The notes under the pieces were generated by a model. That model worked only from the letters and a program-made list of their open reading frames with translations, was not told where the DNA came from and ran no database searches. Shown one piece after another: positions 20,648-34,290 of a stretch of 64,000 nt of DNA (position 1 is its first letter; every line of letters starts with the position of its first letter). The DNA lies in NCBI GenBank assembly GCA_025331125.1, contig JAOALB010000137.1, positions 79,308-143,307 on the forward strand, in the 5' to 3' direction. Origin of the DNA: Mycogone perniciosa. Lineage: Eukaryota > Ascomycota > Sordariomycetes > Hypocreales > Hypocreaceae. The position numbers and the translations under genes are program-made.

Positions 20648-23600
20648 CAAGCTTCCCTCCTACACCTACAGGTACCCCACCTTTTGGGTGCCTACTCACC
20701 AAAAAGTCACAACCTCTTGACTAGCGATTAAGAAAAACAAGCTTAATAACGCTCTCTCGCCCCTCTTAGGCACTTAGAGAAAGATGGCGAACGCTATTAG
20801 ACTCTAAGCAAACTAGGGATAACTGAACCTCGCTGCCGCTGGGCGGGCAGCAATCCAGCAACTCGAGAAGGAGGGCACTCCTTCGCTCCCGGGATAAAGA
20901 GGGACTATAGTCCTCCCGCTTACGCTTAAAAAACGCTGCATCGATGATAAACGCATCGAAACTGATATCCCTAGACTTAATTTCGGTTCTAATATAAGAT
21001 TTAGCGTCTCTCTCTTTTTAAAAAGGACCTAGGAAGGCCTCTTTTCTTTTCTCTAGAGCGGGCCGATAAAAGTACCTGCCTTTAATAACAGTAAGCAGTC
21101 TACTGCAGCTTATAAAATCTTCGCTTAGATCAAAGAAATTAATGCAATTTAAAAAGCTAGATAAAAAGTTTTATTCTCGGTAGCCTGAGCTATTAATGAC
21201 TGTTTAACTAAATATTAAAGAAAGTATTACCTTTTGGCTGCCCTGTAAGTAAGCAAGGCGCTTATTAACGCTCTTAAAGGCCTCCTTTTTCCGGGGGCCT
21301 TTACAGACCTTAAGAAGTTAAGCAGGAATCCCCCTCTAGCCTAACTAACAACTATATAGCCAGTCAGTAAAAAGACCCACTAAAACGATAAGTAATAATA
21401 AATCGAACTTTACCCTTTAACTTAGACTGACCCGGATGCTTTGCCAGAGATTAATAGCCTAAAGCAAGTTATATAGGCCATAATTGCAGTTAAGGGCGCG
21501 AATAAAAACCCTTTAACGGGAAAAAAAAGTAATTTTACCTCGCAGAATAATAGAGGGCTGGCCCTTATTGCGAAAACTAAAACCTAAAAATAGAATGCAA
21601 TAAATAAAAAACCTAATAACAGAATTTTCCTTTAAGTCCTACTAGACTACAGTTAAAGGAAGATTACTGCTATTAAGGCTAGACAGGAAGTTATTAAGAT
21701 TGGAAAGTTTAATAAAAAAGATATTATTTACTTTTAGGAAGTAAAATCCGGCTTTGCGCTGTAAGCTAGGAATAATGAAATTAAAAAGCAATCTTTGCCT
21801 TAGGCCTAACTGCAGAGGCTAGCGGCTTAAAAATTAAAGAAATATATATATAGAGGAGTTTTCTTATATAAAGCATTTTTAAATACTATACTAATACCTT
21901 AAGCACTTTCTTTACTGACGCGCTAGTCTTAATTAAGGCTTAAGGGAGCGCTAAGTTTAAAAAACCCCTAGTCTTTTACTAAAAGGCCTTTTTTAGCGAG
22001 ACTATTAATACCTACTACTACTTTATCTCTTTTAAAGAGGAAATTAAAATAGGCTTTAAACTCTTTAACTGCTTAGCTTTAGCAGAGCTTTAGACTTAAA
22101 AGGTATAGGTGACTTAATGCAATAAGTGCCTTAGCTTTTATAACCTTTAAAGATATATTAGAACTGCATAATATAAAAAGTATAGTAAGCCTGCCTTTTA
22201 ATATACTAATAAAAATAAAAACTATAATAACTTTACTTAATATACTAACTGCTATAGACTTTATTAGTCTAATACTTTAAACTGCTATATACACTTAACT
22301 ATTAAAGATAGTATAAAAGTATATACTATTAAAGAATAACTTAAAAGCATTAAAGAACTCAGGATTTAGGAATTTTAGAAAAGGAACCCTACCCCCTTTA
22401 CCTTTAAGCCTAAATCTAGCGTATTTAAGGGAAAAGCTTTTTAGGCCGCCCTGGTTAAATCCCTTACTGCTCCCGCTTTTAAGGCCTAGATTTAAAGACC
22501 CCTCCCTCTAAGCAGGACAATACCCCCTGCCTCTGCAATAAGGCCCCTTTAAAATAAAATCGACCTAATAAACATCCCTGATAGTTTATTAAAGGAAAGT
22601 TTACTAGCCCGCTCTATAGTAAAGGTTACCGATTTTAATAACTCTATAGATAACGCTTTAAGGGAATCCCTTAAAGGAGATAAACTTTATAAGTTTAATT
22701 TATAAATAATAGACTTTATTAAAACTGCTAAAAGAAATTTAGCTTAAAAATCTTTTAGGCTAATATAAGAAAATAAAGACAGTATTATAATATAGCCCTT
22801 TTACTAGCCTAAAAAGACAGCTTTAATATTATACTTATCTAAAAGCTATAGACTTACTAAAACGCTATATTATCCAGGAGATAAATAAAATCTTACTTTA
22901 GCTTTTAAGTATTTGACCTATTTAACAATTAAAGGGAAACTAGACCCTTTATCTTTATTTATATTAAAAAATTACTAAATCTATTATATTAATAACTTTT
23001 GCCCCTAGGATTAAAGAGTAACTATATTTACTAGGTAAAGGTCTGCAGCTATATTATTATTAACGTCTACTGCAAAGCTTCCTTTAATACTATAATAAAA
23101 ACCTTTAAAAAGTAAGGTTAGCCCCCTTTAAATTTAATTATTACAGGAGACTTTAATGCATTATACTAGACATAGCAGCTAGGCTAAGTCTTAGACGCTG
23201 CAGGCAATAGATTAGCTAAGTAGGCGGATGAATATAACCTGATCCCCGCCTTTATAGACGCCCCTATAAAGGATTCCGGAAAGTATATTAACTTTATCTT
23301 CTTTAACTGCCCTATATCGACAACCATTGCAAGAAACCTAGATATAGGCTTAAACTACTATATAGTTACTACTATACTTTTAAACCCTGCCAGGCTAACA
23401 GCTAGCGCAGGAAAGAAATATATCCCTTTTAAAAGCCTATAGGAGTTTAGCCAGTTAATGTATATATACGCCTGGCTCCTTTTAGAGGTAAATATAGCTA
23501 ACTTAATTAAAGAAGACCTAGACGCGGCCATATAAGCACTTTAGAGACTTTTCGCGGACTATATGCAGTTAATAGGCAAAAAGAGATATTAAAACGGATA

Positions 23601-23786
23601 TAGCGCCCCTTAATAGGATAAAGACTGCTGGATAGCCTACTCAGCCTTTATCGCGGTGCCCTTTAACATTAATAAATAAATTAAGATAAGGAAAATACTA
23701 TACAATATAGTTAAATATAAGAAACGTGATTACTGGGATAAAGTTATAGCTAAAGCTAGCCTAGGCAGGGGCATTTAGCAGGTAGC
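20648..23786 (+). pseudogene. LINE 5' half: ORF1 zinc knuckles and endonuclease relics
   Basis: Reading through stops shows a Cys-rich knuckle run (KCLSFYN-like, 22110-22300) typical of LINE ORF1. It is followed by a region resembling an apurinic-type endonuclease with TGDFNAL near 23145, DEYNLIPAFI near 23230 and a DIGLNYYIV-like end near 23345. The sequence before about 21000 is less mutated and probably 5' untranslated. The half ends where the gypsy LTR begins at 23787. No functional protein is possible. Confidence 0.7.
23782..23786. repeat. left 5-bp target-site duplication of the gypsy element
   Basis: GTAGC directly precedes the left LTR and is repeated at 31516-31520 directly after the right LTR. 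Confidence 0.8.
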
Positions 23787-24188
23787 TATCATAACCCGAC
23801 CCTCTTATAGCCGTATAAAGGGTCTAAGGCGGTATATACCCCGGAAGAATAATAAAATAACTGTCTAATTAGGAAGGATTACTTAGATCACTGTAAACTA
23901 TAGATTACTAGGATTATAGAATATAAGCCAAGGTAATCTAATATAACCATAATCTATATATAATTTAAGTACATTTACTATATATCTCCTTTATATATAA
24001 GACTAGATAAATTACGATTATTTAATATAGTTACTTAGATAGTCGTTAATATAATTGTATTTACTAGAACTGCCTATTCTATAAAATTGTAACTATATTA
24101 CCCTGCTTAATATTTATCTTTAACCTCTTTGTTAATATAAACCTATAAAGCTCGGTTTGACTGTTGAGAATTAACCCGGATTATTATA
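23787..24188 (+). repeat. left (5') LTR, 402 bp
   Basis: Begins TATCATAACCCGACCC (ancestrally TGTCA...) and ends GATTATTATA. It aligns over its full length with 31114-31515, with differences that are mostly C/T and G/A. Confidence 0.88.
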
Positions 24189-24189
24189 C

Positions 24190-25400
24190 GTTAATGACTC
24201 TTGTTTAAAAGGCCACTGAAAATCTTAAGCAATATTATAAGTATATCCGCTGCAGTATCCTTTTCTAATAATCTTAATACTCTACCCTCTATTCTACCTC
24301 CTCGCTAAAGGCAAGACAATAGTAGAGATAATAATATAAGTGGAAGTAAAGATAAAGATAAAGTCAATAAAATGGAATAACTATATATTCGTATAGAGGA
24401 AGCCTTTTAATATATAGAAGCTAACTATACAGAACAGGAATAGCGCTATTAATATTTAGTCGCCGAAAACGCCAGACTTTAATAAATAATTTACCAATAG
24501 CGAGCAATTATTATAAACCTGCAGAATCTAGCCCTGCCTACTCTAAACCTTATATCAAACTATAAAGGGAACTAACCTTTAAGGGATTTAAGAGAGTCGC
24601 TTAAGATATAACCCTTTAAGCACTTTAATAAAAGTACTATAGCACTTTAACCATTTCTTACTTAACTATACAATTATTTCACCTACTTTTTAACCAGCTT
24701 TAGTATAAAGACTAGTAAAGTCCTTTTAGCTGCTAGATAACTTAAAGGAAACGCCTTAAAGTGGTTTAAACCTATTTAAAGGGATTTCTTTAATAATAGA
24801 AGCAAAGCCAATAAGTAAATACAGTTTATATTCGCTAGCTATAATCGATTTAAAGAAGAACTAAAAAATGTCTTTAATAATATTAGTAAAGAATATACTA
24901 TAGAAAATAAATTTATAAATTTAGTCTAGAAAGGAAAATGCTTTAACTATACTGTATACTTTAAGAATTATACTTTTAAAGTTAAATAGGGAAACTCTGC
25001 TTTTATTAAATGTTTTTATAATAAACTTAAACTAAAAGTTAAAAGGGAAGCTTATAAGTTCTTTTGCAATAAAGGTATTACTAAGTTTATTAAAAAATAT
25101 ATAAATATAAATAACTTATTTTATAAACTCTATTTAAATATAAAAAAAGGATAATAGCAGTTAAGATAAGTTTATAAGTATTAAAGATATATAAATTAAA
25201 GTAAGAAGCGATAAGAATATATTGCTAGCTTTAATAATAAAAGACTTAGTCGAATAGATTTAGACGCTATTTAGAAGGGAAAAGTAAAGGTTATTTGTTA
25301 TAACTATAATAAACTAGGATATATCTTGAGGGACTGTAAAGCTTTATGAAAATTAAAAACTAATAAACCCTGGAAGCCTGCGCTAGAATTTAAATAAAAG
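24190..25400 (+). pseudogene. gypsy gag relic with zinc knuckle
   Basis: Heavily mutated gag-like stretch. At 25296-25340 the string CYNYNKLGYILRDCKA preserves the spacing of a CCHC knuckle with the second Cys and the His both changed to Tyr by single transitions. Upstream text is capsid-like in position only. It encodes nothing functional. Confidence 0.6.
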
Positions 25401-26929
25401 GTTAATATAGTTTTAAAAACTATCGATTATATATTATTTAGCTGGACTGTATATTATAATAATAGCTGCCTCGCTTATAAATCTAGTAAGGATAAAAGCA
25501 GATAATACCCGAAACGACCTAGAAAGATATCTATAATAAATTAAAGGGGATACCGGTTAAGACTTAGATCCTCGACTTTTAGAGATATTTTCAGAAAAGA
25601 TAGAGCGAATAGGTATTTACTATATTTAGATAGTTTAATAAAACAAAACCTAAACTCTAGCTATATAAAGTTAAATAGGGATAATAGTATCCTAGATAAA
25701 TAAATAGTTGCTGTAATCGATTATTAATATTTTAACTGAATAACTGCAGATAATAAAGGATAGACTAATAGTATTAACTTTAATAATAAGGATAAGAATA
25801 ACCCTTTATAATATAGACTATTATTATATAGTGCTATACCTTTAAAATTAGAAAATATATTGCCTATAAATAGTAACCTTAAAGGTAAGCTAAACAAATA
25901 CTACTTAAATTTAATTAAAAGAGTTACTATAAGTATACAGTAAAACAGGATAAACTTATGCCTATATAAACAGCTCTATATATAAAATAGAGTTAATAAT
26001 AAAATAGCCGTTAAAGCTATCCTAGTTACTTTAACTATACGCAAAGAACCTGTATATTTTTATATATAAAGAGACTATACTGTAAATAACCCTATTTATA
26101 AAAAGTATTACGCTATATCCTAGGTTATTTATATTATATATAAGTGTATAGTATACTCGAGAGAGAAAGTAAAGTATAATATATTTTAATTAAAATCCTA
26201 TTTTACCTTATAGAATAGGTATAGGATTATAATGCCTTTAAAGAATAGATTGTGACTATATAGTACTAAGACTTTAAGATTATTATTATTAAACTAAATA
26301 CCAAAACTTTAAAGGAATATCGTTAACTATAAAGACTTAGGATATAAGTTTAAAGGATGCTATATTTACCGCTAAGAGAAATTAATAGAATAGCACTTCC
26401 GCTATAATGGAAGGTTTAAGTGTAATCGATAATATTACTTAAAATATAATAGCTTAAAGTATATTATATATAAATAAAACAAGTTAAAAGAATAGTATAT
26501 ATAGCGGGCTAACGATACTTTGTACTTATTATTAGACTATATATACTGCTGGAAGGATAAATGCACTATCCACTTACAGGAAAAACTTTAAGAATAGCGA
26601 ATATGGAAATATATAGGGAATAAACCTACTTTAAAAGACGGAGAGATTAATTAGATTATAAGAGAGCTGCATCGAAACCAGTTTAACTTTATTACCTATA
26701 AAGGAACCACCTATAATAGAAAAAGGTAGCATTTACTTTAAGGAACCTTAATTAACTGTAAAATCTGCGTAAAAAGAAAGGAATTAGGAAATAATTAATA
26801 TTACTTATAAGAGGGCTATAAAGTAATAATCGATAAATTATATTTCTTAAAATATTAAATAATAAAAGTAATAATAAAGATTTACTATATTTTAAATTAG
26901 AGATAATAGTTAAGGGATATTGGCTATAT

Positions 26930-29900
26930 ATGTTAATAGATAGCGGAGCGATAGGCAATTTTATTGCACTTATAACTGTAAATCGCTTACAGTTACTTTA
27001 AAAAGAGAAAACTAAACTATATTAACTTCGTTAAGTAAAAGGAGGAGCCTTTATATATAATAATAGATAGGTTAAGTGAAAGATTAATTATCTTGAGCTT
27101 GAAATCGCTGAATGCAAGGGAGTGGTTCCTTGCAATATAGCGAATATCGATAGGTATAATATTATTCTCGGTTATCTTTAGTTGAAACGCAATAACCTTA
27201 ATATTAACTAGGAGAATAGCTAGCTTTATTAGTGCAATAATGAAGCTTCCCTAGCGATTAAAACTATTAGAAAGGCTTTAGCTGCAGGGCAGAAATCCTA
27301 TATAAAACCCCTGGGTATACTAATAAAAGGAACTAAAAAAGTTACCTTTAATTTAATTATAGAAATAATCTACCTAAAAGTAAGACTTAAGCAGAGTAAG
27401 GGAAAGGATAAACGAATCTAAAGAATAATTGCCTTTTTATAGAAAGCATTTAACGATATTAATAAAATGCTTAAAATAAAAAGCTTTAAAATAGCAGTAT
27501 TAGTAGAATAACTGCAGAATATCCTTAAAGAATACTAGAAGTATAATAAGTTATTTAAAGAAACACTTAATATAAAGCTACTAGAATACAGTTAATAGGA
27601 CTATATAATTAAGTTTAAGGATAGTGCTAGCACTACCTTTTACAAGATTTATAATTTAAATGAAAAAGAGCTTAAAAGCCTACGCGACTATTTAGATAAT
27701 ATATTAGCTAAAGGGTATATCTGACCCTTTTTATTGGAAGCAGGCTATCCTGTTATATTTATATTAAAGAAAGGAGGCAAACTATAGTTAGTCGTAGACT
27801 ATTAATGGCTTAATAAAGCTACTATTAAGGATAGAACTCTACTACTGTTAATTACGGAATTACAGGATAAACTATATAGGAAGAAATAGTTTATAGCGCT
27901 AGATCTTAAAGGCGCTTATAACTTTATCTAAATTAAAGAAGGATATAAATAGATAACTGCATTTTAAATTAAATACAGTTTATTTAAATACTTTATTATA
28001 CTTTTCGGTTTTATTAACGCCCCCGCGATATTTTAAAAGATAATTAATAATGTATTAAAAGAGTACCTTAATATTTTTATAATTGTTTACCTAGATAATA
28101 TTTTAATCTTCTCAGATACCCTTAAAAAATATAAAGTATACGTCTATAAAGTATTATAGATACTATAAAATACTAAACTATTTATAGAACCTAAGAAATA
28201 TAAATTCTATATATAGAAAATCACTTTTTTAAAGTATATTATTACCTTTAAAGAAATTCGCATAAATCTATTGAAAGTATAAGCAGTAAAAGACTAGCCT
28301 ATACCTATAACAGTTAAAGAAGTCTAAAGCTTTTTAAAACTTGCTAACTACTATTAATAATTTATTAAAAACTATAGAAGTATTATATAAACTCTCTATA
28401 AACTTATTAAAAAAAATTAAAGTTTCTATAAGCACTAGATATATAGGATGCCTTTAATAAACTTAAATAGTTTATTTTAAAAAAACCTATATTTATTATA
28501 TTTGATTTATTTAAAGAAATAAAAGTCGAAACGGATACTTCTAACTTCGCTATAGGAGCTTAGCTTAGTTAAAAAGATAAGAACAGCAAGCTACGCCTTA
28601 TCGCCTTCTATTTTTAAGCACTATATAGCGCGGAACTGAACTATCTAATATATAATAAAGAATTCCTTGCTATTATTCTTACATTTAAGGAATAGCAATA
28701 CTACCTATTAGGAGGAATATATAAGGTTAAGGTGTATATTGACTATAAGAATATTGTATACTTCGCGATAGTTTAATAACTCTCTGGAAGACAGATCCGC
28801 TACGCGGAATACCTTTTAGAATTTAACTATATCCAAATCTATTAGAAAGGATCTAAAAATAGATAAGCAGACGCATTTAGTAAATAAGCTGACTATAACT
28901 AGGGAAAGATCGAATATACTAGGCAGATCTTAGAATAGACCCTTAAAGGATATTACTAATAAATAGCACTTCGAGCTATATATAAGGTATCTAGTAATAA
29001 TACTACGCTGTAATGCATTAAAGAGCATTACGCTACCTAAAATAACGACAGATTCCTAGAAGATATAAAGTTTGATAAAGAAAGAACTTGATAATGAAAT
29101 GGAAAAATCTAAATCTTAGATAAACTTTAGAAGAATATGGTTATAGAAGTTTATTAATATTTAATATATAGATATAAAGGTATTCGCAAAACCTGCAAAT
29201 AAGTATAAAGGTACTTTAAGTTTTAAGGGCTTAAGAAAATAGTATAAAATATTATTTCTCGCTATATAACTTATAGAATAGTTAAACTATCGAAACATAA
29301 ACTATATAGTAAACTCTAACCTTTATTAATACTGGAACGACTATAGGAATTAATTTTATTAGACTTTATTGTTAAACTACTACTATCTATTAAACTAGGA
29401 TTAAGGATTAAATATAATAGTATTTTAATAATTATAGACTGATTTATTAAATATTCCTATTTCCTTTTATATAAAAAAGTAATAGATATAGAAACACTAG
29501 CCTATATATTCTTATAATTTATTATAGCCAACTATATAATTCTAGCTAAGACTATTTCTAACTAAGGATTAACCTTTATATTTAAATTCTGGCAAACACT
29601 TATAAACTAATTAAATATAAATTATAAGCTTAATACTGTATACTACCTATAGACAGATAAATAAATAAAATGCATTAACTAGGTTATTAAAGCTTATTTA
29701 AAAAATTACATTAACTTTAACTAAAACAATTAGGTAAAGAAGTTACTAATTATATAGATATCCTATAACAGTAATATTTTAAAGTTAACTGGACTTAGCT
29801 TTATATATATTAACTACAGCTTTATGCTAGATATATATAAAGCGTTAAAGAAAGGCCTATATATCAATAAAGTATAAATTAAAGCTGAAAATATAAAGCA

Positions 29901-30330
29901 GTTATATAAAAAAATATAGGTATACCTTTACTTTATATAAAAAAAAATTAAGAAATATACTGACAAATATAAATTAAAGGGACTAATCTTTAAAGAGGGA
30001 GATATAGTTTACCTATACTATTATTCACTAAGAAAAAAGACTATAAATATTAAAATAATATAACTAAGCAATAAATTAAATTTTAAGAAACTTAAACCTT
30101 ACCTAGTTAAAAAGGTTATTTTAGAAGTTATTTATAAATTTATATTACTAGACGGTATTTAAATTTACCTAATATTTTATATTTTACTACTTGAGAAAGT
30201 ATTATAAGATAAATTAAAGAATAAACTAATTATAGACTTAATTGAGGTCCTAGCAGTTAAAAAAGAATATAAAGTCAAGGAAATAAAAGCTATAAGAATA
30301 AAAGATAATAAACGCTAATATTTAGTAAAA
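26930..30330 (+). pseudogene. gypsy pol relic: protease, RT, RNase H, integrase
   Basis: Through many stops the order protease (LIDSGAIGNFI), reverse transcriptase (KGGKL near 27770, IALDLKGAYNFI near 27895, YLDNILIFS near 28088), RNase H (near 28528-28790) and integrase (DFIVKL near 29360 to GDIVYLYYY near 30000) is legible. The RT catalytic YLDD reads YLDN, a G-to-A change. These are fossils only. Confidence 0.75.
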
Positions 30331-31098
30331 TAAAAGAACTATAAAGAGGAATATAACTTTTAAGAACTTAGGGAATACTTTAAGTACTCCTAGACGACTC
30401 TGCAACAATTCCACCGAAATCTTAGCTTGCTAATAATAGATTAAGCGGCCTGAAAGCGGTCCAGTTAATTATATTAGCAGCCCTGAAAAAATACACGTTA
30501 ATAGCAGCCTCTACTTTACGACATTCAGCCTTATCCAGCTTATCTATACTTCTTAACCTAAGATTCACTATCTTCGCCCCTTTTATTATTAATGCCTCGC
30601 GCTAAGTATAAAGGCGAGTTAGTCGCGCTAAAGCCTTGGAAGATTTGCAATGCAATTCTGCCAACTTAAACTCTGCCTCTTATTCCTGCGCCTTTAGTCG
30701 CTTATACTCTAAAATAATCTAAAACACTAAATAAATTAAAAAAAGGAAAAATAATAATAAAAAAGACAAAAACACTTATAGGTATTTACCAGTACCCTAG
30801 AACTATTATAAAAGCGCCCCTATCAAATACACTCTTAATATTAAAATACCTTGTCTATTATTTTATAAGTATAACCACAAAAACAATAATATAAATAAAG
30901 TATAGTTTCAAAACCTAGTTCTTTAATAAAAGACGCAAAGGCTAAACGCTAAAGGGTCTTTAAAGAATAAGTCTTCTTAATATAACTTATATTATTAATA
31001 CTATATATATAAAAAGGAAAAAGAAAAAGAATATTACACTTATAAAGGGAGGTATAGTATTTATACAGGATAGGTAAGGTCTTAAAGACAAGACTACT

Positions 31099-31110
31099 GG
31101 GAGGGGGATA
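31099..31110 (+). other. polypurine tract of the gypsy element
   Basis: GGGAGGGGGATA lies immediately before the right LTR (which starts at 31114), the position of the plus-strand priming tract in LTR retrotransposons. Confidence 0.65.
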
Positions 31111-31113
31111 TTG

Positions 31114-31515
31114 TATTATAACCCGACCCTTTTATAGCCGTATAAAGGGTTTAAGGCGGTATATACCCTAAAAGAATAATAAAATAACTATCTAATTAGG
31201 AAGGATTACTTGGATTACTGTAAACTATAGATTACTAGGATTATGGAATATAAGCTAAAATAATCCAATATAACTATAATCTATATATAATCTAAATATA
31301 TTTACTATATATCTCTTTTATATATAAAACTGGATAAGTTATAATTATTTAATATAGTTATTTAAATAGTTGTTAATATAATTGTATTTACTGGAACCGC
31401 CTGTTCTATAGAATTGTAACTATATTACCCTGCTTAGTATTTATCTTTAACCTCTCTATTAACATAAACCTATAAAGCTCGGTTTAACTGTTGAGAATTA
31501 ACCCGGATCGTTATA
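31114..31515 (+). repeat. right (3') LTR, 402 bp
   Basis: Begins TATTATAACCCGACCC and ends GATCGTTATA. Same length as the left LTR and aligned throughout. Followed by GTAGC. Confidence 0.88.
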
Positions 31516-31520
31516 GTAGC
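31516..31520. repeat. right 5-bp target-site duplication of the gypsy element
   Basis: GTAGC, identical to 23782-23786. Confidence 0.8.
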
Positions 31521-34287
31521 TAAGTGGCGCAAGGCTATAGACTAGTTTTAACTCCCCCCTTTAATAGACAGTAATAGGAGTATTTTAAACCTTAAAGAGC
31601 AAGTAGCCTTCTTTAAAGAACGCCTACTATAGCGAAAAAAAGCAGAAAAAGATATTAAAAACCTATAAAAACCTTAAGCATTAAAGAACCCTTAAATACT
31701 ATAAAATAAAATAATTATTAAAGAGGAGGCAAAGAAAGCTATAATTAAAGCAGGGAATATTGCGTTTAGTGCGAATAATATATTGGTTGCCTTTTTGTAT
31801 TATATATAGCCTACTATTAAAGAGTTTATTATAACCCTTTTCAGGGGCTGCTTTAAGCTAGGATATTACCCCCTCCCTTTTAAAAACGTTAAAGTTACTA
31901 TTATACTAAAACCTAATAAGCTTAACTATATAACTTATAAAGCCTTTAAGCCTATTTTACTGCTCTCTTATATAAGAAAAAGCTTTAAAAGGCTATTTGC
32001 TAAAAGGGTATCCCTTTTAATATTTAAATATAAAATCCTTTTAAAGCAGTACTTTAAAGCCTTCTTTAAAAGAGCAGCTATAAATTTAATTGCCTGCCTA
32101 ACTTATAATATTAAAGTTACTTTAAGTAAAAGGGAGGTCGCAACTTTATTTACCTTTAATATCTTTAAGGCCTTTAATATTATTATAAAAAATAGACTAG
32201 TTTTACAGCTTAAATAATAAAGCTAGCCTATTTAATTTATAAAATAGGCAGAGTCCTTTATAAGTAATAGAACTGCTTTTATTTATAAAAGAGATAGGAT
32301 TAATTTACTAGACCTTGCCTTTAAGTGTAGTGCTTTATAGGGGTCCTTTATCTCCTTTATTATATTAATACTATACTTTAGCCTAATCCTTTAGCTTAAA
32401 GACTAATAGTCTTGCTTTAAATATACTAATAATATTATTATATTTATTATAGGCAGGTTTACTTAAGAGACAGCTACCTTTATATAGTAGGCGCTTAATA
32501 AATTATTAAAGTAAAGAGCAGAGAATGCAGTATCCTTTAACTATATTAAAGCTAAATTACTGCACTTTTACTATATAAAAAGCTAAGTATATAAAGAAGG
32601 TATTATAATAAAAGGAAAACTAGTTTAGCTTAGAGAGGATATCTGGTAATTAAAGGTTTATTTTAATTTAAGGCTTTCTTTTAAAAAATATATAAAGACG
32701 CTTACAGGCAAGGTATATAAAGTCTTTAACTTCTTTAAGTTATTTAATAAGACTTAGAAAGGCTCTCCTTTTAAAGCTATAGTATAAGCTGTAAAGGCCT
32801 GCGTTCTCCTTATTGCCTTATATAAAATAAAGGTATAATAGTTAAGGTATAAATAATAGTTATAAATTAACTTTATTAAATAGGTAAATATAAAAGTATT
32901 TAGCCTAGTAGATAAAATAAATAAAGCTTTTAAGGCTGCAGTAAAGGCAGTCCTTTTAGTTTAAAAGACTATAAGTGTTCCTGTCCTATATAAAAAGTTA
33001 AAGGTCCCTTTAGCTAGCATTACTTTAGCTTAGGCTTAATTTAAATGCGCAGTAAGATTTGCAGGACTAGATTAAGACTACTTAATTAATTAATATATTA
33101 ATAAAAAACTCCCTCCCCGGCTACTATAAACTAGACTTTAATATACTGCCGCTTTAGTTAATAGGACTATTAAATTTATACTTTTCGCTAAAAAGTCCTT
33201 ATATATTCTCCTTAATCCCGACTTAAAAGGTATAGGTAAATTAACTGTAGTAAAGAAATACTTAGAGATAGTTAAGTCCCTCCCCCCTTATTTAATTTTA
33301 GTTTACTTTAATAGGTTTTAAATTAAAGGGAATATAGGCTAGGGAGCGGTTATTTACTATAAAGTATAAGTAACTATAGATACTGGGCGCTTTAATAATA
33401 TAGAGGTCTATAATGCAGAGGTATAGGCCGCTTTAAAGGCTATAGAGCTGGTGGCTAGGCATATAGAGGAAGACTATATAATTTAAACCGCCTACCTCTT
33501 TCTAAATAATTTATTAGTTGTCGATAGGCTGTTTAGCAAGCCCCCCCTTTTTATATAAAGAGTATATATATACTTTTAGAAATTAATATAAAGTATCTTG
33601 CCCTGCAGGACCTTTATTTTATAGGTTTTAGGATATAAGGATATTATAGGCAATAAATAAGCTAACTATTTGGCTAAATAAGGCGCGGCCTTCCCTGCCG
33701 CGCTATAAAACTGGGCTATAATTATATATATTAAAAGATAGATTAAGGAAGAAGTTGCGGAGGTTAAGGAATAAGATTGGCTTGGCAAGACTTTAAAGGG
33801 CTATAAATAATAAAGACTTAGGGCCTTAGCTTCCCCCCTGGAATTTAAGCTTCCGCGCCCTATCCTTTACAGGCTTTTAGCAGAAAGATCGGGATATAGG
33901 GACTTTTAAGAATACTATAAATGCTTTAGGCATAACAGAGAGTCTGTCTATAAGTGCAGCGAACTAAAGAGATAAAGCTATTTCGCAGAATGCAGAATAG
34001 TTAAGCCTTTCCTTTTAGATATCCCTTTAAGAGAGACCCCCCTCTTTTACCTACTTAGACCTACAGGAAGTAAAGCCTTCCAGAAACTAGTAAAGGAAGC
34101 GGACCTTTATAGCCCTCCCCTAGCAGAAATAGATTAACACTACCCAGATTAACCCTTTTTCCTTTATAAATTGAAACTCAGCGAACAGCGGCGCAAGCCG
34201 CCGGCTCTTAACGTCCTATTGCCTATAAGGGATTTGTATAACTAGCTTACTTAATGGACGTAAATAATAAAACAAACAAACAAACAA
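31521..34287 (+). pseudogene. LINE 3' half: RT, RNase H and C-terminal knuckle relics
   Basis: Continues the LINE after the gypsy insertion. RT relics include KVTIILKPNK near 31890, FTFNIFKAFN near 32150 and a YTNNIIIF segment near 32415 (ancestrally YADD). RNase H-like text (GAVIYYK near 33335, YNAEVxAALKAIE near 33410) and a Cys/His-rich end (KCSELKR near 33955) follow. It ends with the (AAAC)n tail. Confidence 0.7.
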
Positions 34288-34290
34288 ACA
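34269..34290 (+). repeat. (AAAC)n tail of the LINE
   Basis: About five AAAC units at the 3' end of the LINE, directly joined to the right target duplication. Confidence 0.8.

Larger units (their letters stand above)
23787..31515 (+). mobile_element. RIP-mutated Ty3/gypsy LTR retrotransposon nested in the LINE
   Basis: A 7729-bp element with two 402-bp LTRs (23787-24188 and 31114-31515) and a 5-bp GTAGC duplication. Relics run in gypsy order: gag knuckle (25296-25340), aspartic protease DSGA (about 26937-26970), reverse transcriptase with YLDNILIFS near 28088-28114, RNase H beginning ETDTSNFAIGA near 28528, then an integrase core around 29330-29900. A polypurine tract precedes the right LTR. 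The gag knuckle shows the mutation pattern directly: expected Cys and His codons read as Tyr (TGT to TAT, CAT to TAT). Placement of RT before integrase separates it from copia elements. All frames are destroyed by transitions. Confidence 0.9.
20648..34287 (+). mobile_element. RIP-mutated Tad-like LINE (non-LTR retrotransposon), split by a gypsy element
   Basis: The outer element of AT-rich block A. Its two halves, 20648-23786 and 31516-34287, together make about 5.9 kb. Legible relics in order: gag-like ORF1 with Cys-rich knuckles near 22110-22300, an endonuclease/exonuclease/phosphatase-type endonuclease (ITGDFNAL near 23140-23160), reverse transcriptase (FTFNIFKAFN near 32150-32180, and a YTNN-like relic of YADD near 32415-32430), an RNase H-like segment near 33295-33550 and a Cys/His knuckle near 33930-34000. 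It ends in an (AAAC)n tail at about 34269-34290 and is flanked by a 12-14 bp target duplication. Every frame is full of TAA/TAG codons. Composition is strongly shifted to TpA, as expected of repeat-induced point mutation. This domain order matches fungal Tad-type LINEs; the exact clade is not determined. Confidence 0.85.

Noticed and set aside
20620..20650. A tRNA gene at the LINE insertion site
   Set aside because: Only a B-box-like string is present; rejoining the two flanks does not give acceptor or T-stem pairing.
26752..26958. Minus-strand open frame of 68 codons in the gypsy element
   Set aside because: It arises from AT-rich RIP-mutated DNA and lies antisense to the legible protease region.
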